From the NCBI GenBank assembly GCA_905215965.1, contig CAJMSD010000001.1, positions 124,001 to 188,000 of the forward strand: DNA of 64,000 nucleotides. The letters are read 5' to 3'. Positions 58,792 through 64,000 of this stretch are shown one piece after another; position 1 is the stretch's first letter; the number at the start of each line of letters is the position of its first letter. A model generated the notes under the pieces. That model saw only the letters and a program-made list of their open reading frames with translations, had not been told where the DNA came from and ran no database searches. The DNA is from an uncultured bacterium. GTDB lineage: Bacteria > Bacillota > Clostridia > Oscillospirales > Ruminococcaceae. The position numbers and the translations under genes are program-made.

Positions 58792-59832
58792 ATGAGGGAT
58801 ATTATCGAAAAGCTCTGCAATACGCGCGATCTGTCCGACGGCGAGCTTATTGCTCTTATTGAAACGGACGATGCCGACGCCGTCTCTCTGCTTCGGGAAA
58901 AAGCCGACGGAGTAAGACGGAAATATTACGGCGATAAGGTTTTTCTGCGAGGACTTATCGAGATCTCCAGCTATTGCAGGAACGACTGCCTTTACTGCGG
59001 CATCAGGCGGAGCAACAGATCGGCGCAGCGTTATCGGCTCAGCCGTGAGGAAATACTCGATTGCTGCGAAAACGGCTATAGGCTTGGCTTTCGCACGTTT
59101 GTGCTCCAGGGCGGCGAGGACGCGTTTTTCACCGACGAGGCCGTTTGCGGAATTGTTTCGGACATCAAGAAAGGCTTTCCCGACTGCGCCGTTACGCTTT
59201 CTCTCGGCGAACGCTCCTACGAAAGCTACCGCAGACTGCGCGAAGCAGGAGCGGATCGTTATCTGCTGAGGCACGAGGCTGCGGACGGCTCGCTTTATGA
59301 GAAGCTTCACCCTGCCGAAATGCTCCTTGAAAACCGCATGGAATGCCTTTTCGCTCTAAAGGAGCTTGGCTATCAGGTAGGTTCGGGATTTATGGTCGGC
59401 GCGCCTTATCAGACCTCGGAGAGCCTTGCTGCCGATCTGCGCTTTTTACAGCGTCTACAGCCGCACATGATAGGCATAGGACCTTTCGTTCCACATCACA
59501 GCACGCCCTTTGCCGCGGAAAAGGGAGGAACGCTCGAGCTTACTCTGCGCCTTCTGGGAATACTCAGGCTTATGTTTCCCTGCGCTCTTATTCCTGCTAC
59601 GACGGCTCTGGGAACGATATCTCCAAACGGCAGGGAGCAGGGACTTTGCAGCGGCGCGAACGTTGTAATGCCGAATCTTTCGCCTGTTAACGTCAGAAAA
59701 AAATACGATCTTTACGACAATAAAATATGCACGGGCGAGGAAGCTGCCGAATGCAGCGAATGCCTGAAAAGACGCGTGGAATCGGTCGGCTACCGAATAG
59801 TCAGCGAGCGCGGAGACGCACTGTGCCTGTAA
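58792..59832 (+). CDS. hydE: Radical SAM protein, [FeFe]-hydrogenase maturase HydE
   Basis: The 346-residue protein has the radical SAM CxxxCxxC motif in SSYCRNDCLYCGIRRSNRSA (about 63-75), preceded by VFLRGLIEISSYC. FRTFVLQGGEDAFFTDEAVC and YLLRHEAADGSLYEKLHP are typical of HydE, which helps build the H-cluster of [FeFe] hydrogenases. GIGPFVPHHSTPFA and ATTALGTISPNGREQGLCSG also match. hydF, hydG and a hydrogenase are not in the window. BioB- or PylB-type relatives are the alternatives, but HydE fits better. It forms an operon with nadA. Confidence 0.88.
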   Translation: MRDIIEKLCNTRDLSDGELIALIETDDADAVSLLREKADGVRRKYYGDKVFLRGLIEISSYCRNDCLYCGIRRSNRSAQRYRLSREEILDCCENGYRLGFRTFVLQGGEDAFFTDEAVCGIVSDIKKGFPDCAVTLSLGERSYESYRRLREAGADRYLLRHEAADGSLYEKLHPAEMLLENRMECLFALKELGYQVGSGFMVGAPYQTSESLAADLRFLQRLQPHMIGIGPFVPHHSTPFAAEKGGTLELTLRLLGILRLMFPCALIPATTALGTISPNGREQGLCSGANVVMPNLSPVNVRKKYDLYDNKICTGEEAAECSECLKRRVESVGYRIVSERGDALCL

Positions 59833-59903
59833 ATAAAACCGCGTCAAAAAATTATCGGAACCGATCTTGTGAATACAGGTTCTCAATGAAAGAGTGATGA
59901 CAA

Positions 59904-61421
59904 ATGATAGCAGCAGCGGCTGTTTTCAGCGATAATATGGTGCTCCAGCGCGGAAAATGCGTCAGGATCTTCGGTACGTGCAGCGAGGACTGCGGAAATA
60001 TAACCGTTACCGTTCCCGAGCTTGACGTGAGTGCGGAGGGATACGCGGACGGAGGCAAATGGGAGGCTGTTCTGCCGCCGATGAAAGCCTGCGGAAAATG
60101 CAGCGTGGTCATCGAATGCGGCGGCAGCAAAATAATCTTCGAAAACGTCGCCGTGGGAGAGGTCTGGCTTGCGGGCGGTCAGTCGAATATGGAGTTCGAG
60201 CTTCAAAACGACAAGAACGGTAAACAGGCTCTTGAAGAGATCTCCGCCGAGAATATCAGATTTTATTATACTCCGAAATGCGAAATGAATGACGGAGAGC
60301 TTCTGAGGGCGGAGCAAAACAGCGGCTGGCGGCTTCCCGGCAAGGAAAGCGCAAAATGCTGGTCGGCTGTCGGCAGTTATTTTGCCGCGGAGCTGAGCCG
60401 CCGTCTCGGAGTTACCGTGGGCATAATCGGCTGCAACTGGGGAGGTACTTCCGCTTCCGCGTGGATGGACAGGGAATATCTCCTGCGCGATAAAAGACTT
60501 GCCGTGTATCTTGACGAATACGACGCGGCGACCGACGGAAAGACCGACGAGCAGATGATCGCCGAATATGACGAATATACCGCTTATCACGAAGCATGGC
60601 AGAAGCGTCTTGAAAAATGCTATGCCGAAAAGCCCGATATAAAATGGGCGGAGGTACTTGAAATATGCGGAGAAAACCGCTATCCCGGACCGGCAGGCTG
60701 TAAAAATCCGATGCGTCCGTGCGGTCTTTACGAAACGATGATAAGCCGCGTGTGTCCGTATACGCTTGCAGGATTTATCTATTATCAGGGCGAATCGGAC
60801 GATCACCGTCCCGAAGCGTATTACGCGCTGCTGAGCGCTCTTATCGAGAATTGGCGGGCAGACTGGCACGACGACGAGCTTCCGTTTATGCTCGTTCAGC
60901 TGCCGATGTATACGACCGAGGACGCGGAGGATACGAAAAACTGGGCGGTAATACGCAGGGCGCAGGAGCGCGTGTACAAAACGGTGAAAAACACCGGACT
61001 TGCCGTGGCTCTTGACTGCGGAGAATTCAACAATATCCACCCGACAGACAAAAAACCTGTCGGTCACAGGCTTTATTTGCAGGCTATGTATCACGTTTAC
61101 GGCGACGGCGACGCAATGAAAGCTTTTCCGCCCATGTATCGGAGCAGCGTTGTCTGCGGAGATTCCGTAAGGGTAAGCTTTGATTTCTGCCAAGGCTTTG
61201 AGGTGCGCGGAGAAAGTCCGCAGGGATTCGAGCTGGCGGCAGAGGACGGAGTGTTCCATGCTGCGGAAGCAGAGACGGACGGAACGGATATAGTGCTTCG
61301 AAGCCGAGAGGTCAGCCGTCCGCGGCTGGCGAGATACTGCTGGACGAATTACTCGGAGGTAACGCTGTTCGGACTTAACGGTATACCGGTCGCGCCGTTT
61401 GATACTTCGGTGAAGCGGTAA
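59904..61421 (+). CDS. Sialate O-acetylesterase-like SGNH esterase
   Basis: The 505-residue protein matches sialate O-acetylesterase-family enzymes. An N-terminal beta domain begins AAAAVFSDNMVLQRGKCVRI. The nucleophile Ser is in GEVWLAGGQSNMEFEL (about 86-101). VGIIGCNWGGTSASAWMDRE is followed by FIYYQGESDDHRPEAYYALL and the C-terminal NIHPTDKKPVGHRLYLQAMY with the expected Asp and His. It has no signal peptide, so it would act inside the cell on acetylated oligosaccharides; xylan- or pectin-derived sugars are as likely as sialic acid. The ribosome site is weak (AGAGTGA). Confidence 0.88.
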   Translation: MIAAAAVFSDNMVLQRGKCVRIFGTCSEDCGNITVTVPELDVSAEGYADGGKWEAVLPPMKACGKCSVVIECGGSKIIFENVAVGEVWLAGGQSNMEFELQNDKNGKQALEEISAENIRFYYTPKCEMNDGELLRAEQNSGWRLPGKESAKCWSAVGSYFAAELSRRLGVTVGIIGCNWGGTSASAWMDREYLLRDKRLAVYLDEYDAATDGKTDEQMIAEYDEYTAYHEAWQKRLEKCYAEKPDIKWAEVLEICGENRYPGPAGCKNPMRPCGLYETMISRVCPYTLAGFIYYQGESDDHRPEAYYALLSALIENWRADWHDDELPFMLVQLPMYTTEDAEDTKNWAVIRRAQERVYKTVKNTGLAVALDCGEFNNIHPTDKKPVGHRLYLQAMYHVYGDGDAMKAFPPMYRSSVVCGDSVRVSFDFCQGFEVRGESPQGFELAAEDGVFHAAEAETDGTDIVLRSREVSRPRLARYCWTNYSEVTLFGLNGIPVAPFDTSVKR

Positions 61422-61455
61422 ACCGCAGAAAGTTTATTTAAGATATTTGTTGGCA

Positions 61456-61635
61456 AATATCGGGATGCCAAAGGGACTCCGTCCCTTTGGCAGAGTCCAG
61501 AGGCGGCGCCTTTGGTGGGGTGTGGGGCAAAGCCCCGCTTCCGTAGGGCGCTCCGCAAAGAGTGAATTCCAAAACAGTCCGGTGGACTGTTTTGGAAGAG
61601 AGAACGCCCTGCAAGAGAGGGCGTTCTCTTGATAA
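61456..61635 (+). repeat. Dispersed hairpin repeat, copy C
   Basis: Four hairpins in order: CCAAAGGGAC/GTCCCTTTGG, TGGGGCAAAGCCCCGC, CCAAAACAGTCC/GGACTGTTTTGG and GAGAACGCCCT/AGGGCGTTCTC. Same orientation as copy B. It lies between the esterase and spoIIE. Confidence 0.85.
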
Positions 61636-61656
61636 TATTACACTTTTTCTACCATC

Positions 61657-61697
61657 AAGGCTGCCGCTTATGCATGAAGCGACAGCTTTTTTTGCCG
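61657..61697 (+). terminator. Terminator before spoIIE
   Basis: AAGGCTGCCGCTT / AAGCGACAGCTT with a six-base loop is followed by TTTTT. It presumably ends the nadA-hydE-esterase transcript. Confidence 0.75.
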
Positions 61698-61728
61698 CGC
61701 TGCGACATCTTTCGCGCCCGTGACATGG

Positions 61729-61734
61729 TATAAT
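61729..61734 (+). promoter_or_regulatory. -10 element of spoIIE
   Basis: TATAAT 31 bases before the spoIIE ATG. The -35 region is not near consensus at 17 bases. In Bacillus, spoIIE is activated by Spo0A, but I see no clear 0A box (TGTCGAA) here. Confidence 0.45.
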
Positions 61735-61765
61735 TGCCTATATCATATATTTAAGGGTGATCAAG

Positions 61766-64000
61766 ATGTTAAAATCAGAGACAGGCGTCAGATCCGACGC
61801 CGTCTTTCAGGCGGCTGCCTTTGCCGCATCGCTTGTCGGAGGTTTCTTCCTCGCAGGTACAAAGCTCTCGGGAACAGCTTCCTTTGCCGGAATTTCACTT
61901 GCAGGCGCGATTCCTCTGCCGTATTCCGCCGCCGTCCTTGCAGGCAGCATTGTCCGATGCATTGCTTCCGGAACGATATCGGGGAGTATTGTTCAGCTTT
62001 CGGCGATGATAATCTGCATAATCTTCAAGCTTTTTTTCGAAGCGGCTTCCTCTCCGATCCACAGCGGCTGCGTTACGGGAGCGGCTGTTTTTCTTTCGGG
62101 AACGGCTGTTTCGCTGATAATCGGAGAACCTCTCCCCAAGCTGATATTTTACATATTTTATGCCGCGATCGCAGGCTTTACCGCCTATTGCGGAGCTTCG
62201 GCTGCCGACGCGATAAAAAGCCGACGCGTTCTGGATCTGTCCGCAGGGATAAGCTGCGCCTACGCCGTGGTCTACACCGTGCTGACCGCGTCCCTTTGCT
62301 CGGCGGATATCCCGTATATCAACGTGGGAATTATCTTCGGCTCGGCAGTAACGGCAACCGCCGCCTATCACTATAGGTGCATGGGAGGAGTTCTTTGCGG
62401 CGCGCTGACAGCCTGCGGAGCGTTTCTTTGCTCGGCGGACTGCGGAAATCAGGTCATTCTGCTTCCGGCTGCCGGATTCCTTACCGGATATCTTTACAAG
62501 CAGAAAACAGGTGTTGCGGCAGGATTTTTCATCGGCATCAGCTTTGCTCTCACAGTCTTTACGGGAGTAAGCATGAACAGCGCGTCCGCGATGCTGAATA
62601 TAATGATAGGCACGGCGGTATTTCTTGCGGTATCTCCGAGATTTTCGGATAAATGGGTCGTTACGGGACAGGACGGCGAGGCTCTTACGGGGATAATCGG
62701 TTCAAGAATGAGCTTCCTTGCAAATTCGATAAAAACGGTTCGCACGGAATCGGGAAAAATTTTCGAGGTGCTTGCAAAAAATGCCGATAAACCCGACGAG
62801 ATAGAATCCAACAGCGGCGAGGTCTGCAAGGGCTGCTATAAACGTCTTGCGTGCTGGTACAACAGCTACGATCTGACAAAGCGCGGCTTTAAAAAGCTTG
62901 CGGAAACTCCCGAGATAACCGCCGATAATTTTCCGCGCGAGCTTGAGGACTGCCTGAGAAAGGACGAGCTTATCAAAGCCTTTGAGAAGTCAGCAAGAGA
63001 AAAAATGACCGCGAAGCTCCTTGAGCTGCGGTTTTCCGACAGTCAGCGGCTTCTTTTCGAGCAGATAAGGATCACCGAGGAGATAATTCAGGCGGCAGGA
63101 GAACGCGTCGAGGTGCGCTACAGCGAATCGGTAAGCAAGCTGATACGCGGCAAGCTGGAGAAATTCGGCTTTCCGGCTTCGAATGTGATAGCCTATTACA
63201 ATTCGAAAAACAGGCTTCATGTGGAGCTTTACTTCCTTTACGCCGAGATCCCCGAAAGCTGCACGAGAATATGCGATCTCATAGCCGACGAGCTGAGAAT
63301 GAAAATGGATTACTCCGAGCCTGTGAACTCCGGCAGAGAGGTTCGTATACGCGTGTACGAACGTCCCGAATACAGCATAGAGGCATACGGAGCTTCCGTC
63401 TGTGCGGAAAGCTCGCCCGAAACGGGAGACACGACCTCGATTTTCAGCGACGGTACGGGAATAAGCTATGTTGTTCTGTCCGACGGAATGGGAAGCGGCC
63501 GCGGAGCTGCTCTTGAATCGCGTATGGTCGTGAGTATGTTCCGCCGTCTGATCAGCAGCGGAGTTAATTACAATTCGGCGATAAAACTGATAAATTCGAT
63601 AATGCTGAACAAATCCGCAGACGAAGCCTTTGCCACTCTCGACGTGGTGCGCGTAGACCTCGACACCTGCGGACTTACGGTGATAAAATCGGGAGCTTCG
63701 GCAACTCTTATACGTCATCGCGGACAAGTGATGAAAATATCCTCGCCGACTTTTCCCATAGGGATAATAGGCGAAGCCGAATCCTTCTGCCGCGGTTACG
63801 AATTCGAGGAGGGCGATATCATAATCATGTTCTCCGACGGTATCTGCGAAAACGAGTATCAGTTCATCAAGGAGCTTCTTCTTCAGCACAATGAGGTGAA
63901 GCTTATCGTCGATGAAATATGTGCGAAAGCGGAGCTTTTTAACCAGAGCGTCCGTTCGGACGACGTTACCGTCATAGGAATCAAGGTGATGCGCAATTCG
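61766..64000 (+). CDS. spoIIE: Stage II sporulation protein E, 3' end beyond the window
   Basis: The frame is open from ATG 61766 to the last base (745 codons), so the C-terminus is missing. About ten hydrophobic segments (about 10-300) precede a cytoplasmic regulatory region (about 300-540) with SGEVCKGCYKRLACWYNSYD. A PP2C-type phosphatase domain (about 550-745) shows YVVLSDGMGSGRGAALESRM, ATLDVVRVDLDTCGLTVIKS and IIIMFSDGICENEYQFI, including metal-binding Asp residues. In Bacillus and Clostridium SpoIIE dephosphorylates SpoIIAA to activate sigma F. The gene looks intact in the visible part, which is notable in a genus usually described as non-sporulating. The ribosome site AAGGGTGAT lies six bases before the ATG. 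Confidence 0.93.
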   Translation, partial: MLKSETGVRSDAVFQAAAFAASLVGGFFLAGTKLSGTASFAGISLAGAIPLPYSAAVLAGSIVRCIASGTISGSIVQLSAMIICIIFKLFFEAASSPIHSGCVTGAAVFLSGTAVSLIIGEPLPKLIFYIFYAAIAGFTAYCGASAADAIKSRRVLDLSAGISCAYAVVYTVLTASLCSADIPYINVGIIFGSAVTATAAYHYRCMGGVLCGALTACGAFLCSADCGNQVILLPAAGFLTGYLYKQKTGVAAGFFIGISFALTVFTGVSMNSASAMLNIMIGTAVFLAVSPRFSDKWVVTGQDGEALTGIIGSRMSFLANSIKTVRTESGKIFEVLAKNADKPDEIESNSGEVCKGCYKRLACWYNSYDLTKRGFKKLAETPEITADNFPRELEDCLRKDELIKAFEKSAREKMTAKLLELRFSDSQRLLFEQIRITEEIIQAAGERVEVRYSESVSKLIRGKLEKFGFPASNVIAYYNSKNRLHVELYFLYAEIPESCTRICDLIADELRMKMDYSEPVNSGREVRIRVYERPEYSIEAYGASVCAESSPETGDTTSIFSDGTGISYVVLSDGMGSGRGAALESRMVVSMFRRLISSGVNYNSAIKLINSIMLNKSADEAFATLDVVRVDLDTCGLTVIKSGASATLIRHRGQVMKISSPTFPIGIIGEAESFCRGYEFEEGDIIIMFSDGICENEYQFIKELLLQHNEVKLIVDEICAKAELFNQSVRSDDVTVIGIKVMRNS

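Noticed and set aside
57553..59310. Minus-strand frame of 585 codons across nadA and hydE
   Set aside because: It is a shadow of well-conserved plus-strand genes and crosses three of them.
59883..61259. Minus-strand frame of 458 codons opposite the esterase
   Set aside because: The plus strand has full SGNH esterase motifs. The antisense frame has no recognisable domain.

Overview
The window looks like chromosome from a cellulosome-forming Ruminococcus close to R. flavefaciens (order Eubacteriales). The reasons are nine secreted proteins ending in Ruminococcus-type dockerins, two GH9 cellulases with CBM3c or CBM4-Ig architecture, Firmicutes regulation (T-box, L10 leader, strong TTGACA/TATAAT promoters, AGGAGG ribosome sites), and a spoIIE homologue. 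I had no database access, so all family names come from reading the translations.

Layout: 1-5.6 kb holds the 3' end of proA, an acidic membrane protein, and an ECF sigma factor followed by a membrane-anchored beta-propeller protein. 5.7-9.9 kb is an ABC sugar importer (binding protein and two permeases, no ATPase) coupled to a GH105-type unsaturated-uronyl hydrolase, probably for pectin fragments. 9.9-15.1 kb has two large leucine-rich-repeat (LRR) dockerin proteins flanking an opposite-strand DUF4430-dockerin protein. That third gene has a leader resembling a compact cobalamin riboswitch, which is the most unusual observation in the window. guaA follows at 15.3-16.8 kb.

From the guaA 3' end to about 27.6 kb lies a probable integrated mobilizable element of about 10.8 kb. 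It encodes an XRE repressor, an Xis-like protein, a tyrosine integrase, a MobC-like protein, a MOBV relaxase and a second XRE regulator. Its cargo resembles a defence island: a PIN/NYN-like protein inserted in what looks like a broken replication gene, an EcoRI-family adenine methyltransferase, a DUF262-HNH protein, a TIGR02391/Ymh-like protein and a DUF5677 protein. Candidate att repeats, short arm-like repeats and an operator palindrome mark the ends.

27.7-35.9 kb returns to host sequence: an ECF sigma/anti-sigma pair, a dockerin protein of unknown function and two GH9 cellulases. 36.2-40.9 kb carries the ribosomal and transcription cluster in a split arrangement: rpmG-secE-nusG-rplK-rplA on minus, and rplJ-rplL on plus behind an L10 leader, with a lipoprotein gene between. 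41.0-45.4 kb is a tandem array of four closely related LRR-dockerin genes.

45.4-56.5 kb is branched-chain amino-acid synthesis: leuA behind a T-box, then ilvB-ilvN-ilvC-ilvD-(membrane protein)-leuC-leuD-leuB behind a leader-peptide attenuator rich in Ile and Val codons. A DUF815 AAA ATPase, nadA, hydE, a sialate O-acetylesterase-like enzyme and a 3'-truncated spoIIE complete the window. A hairpin-rich dispersed repeat occurs three times (about 36.0, 55.2 and 61.5 kb). I saw no tRNA or rRNA genes and no CRISPR array.
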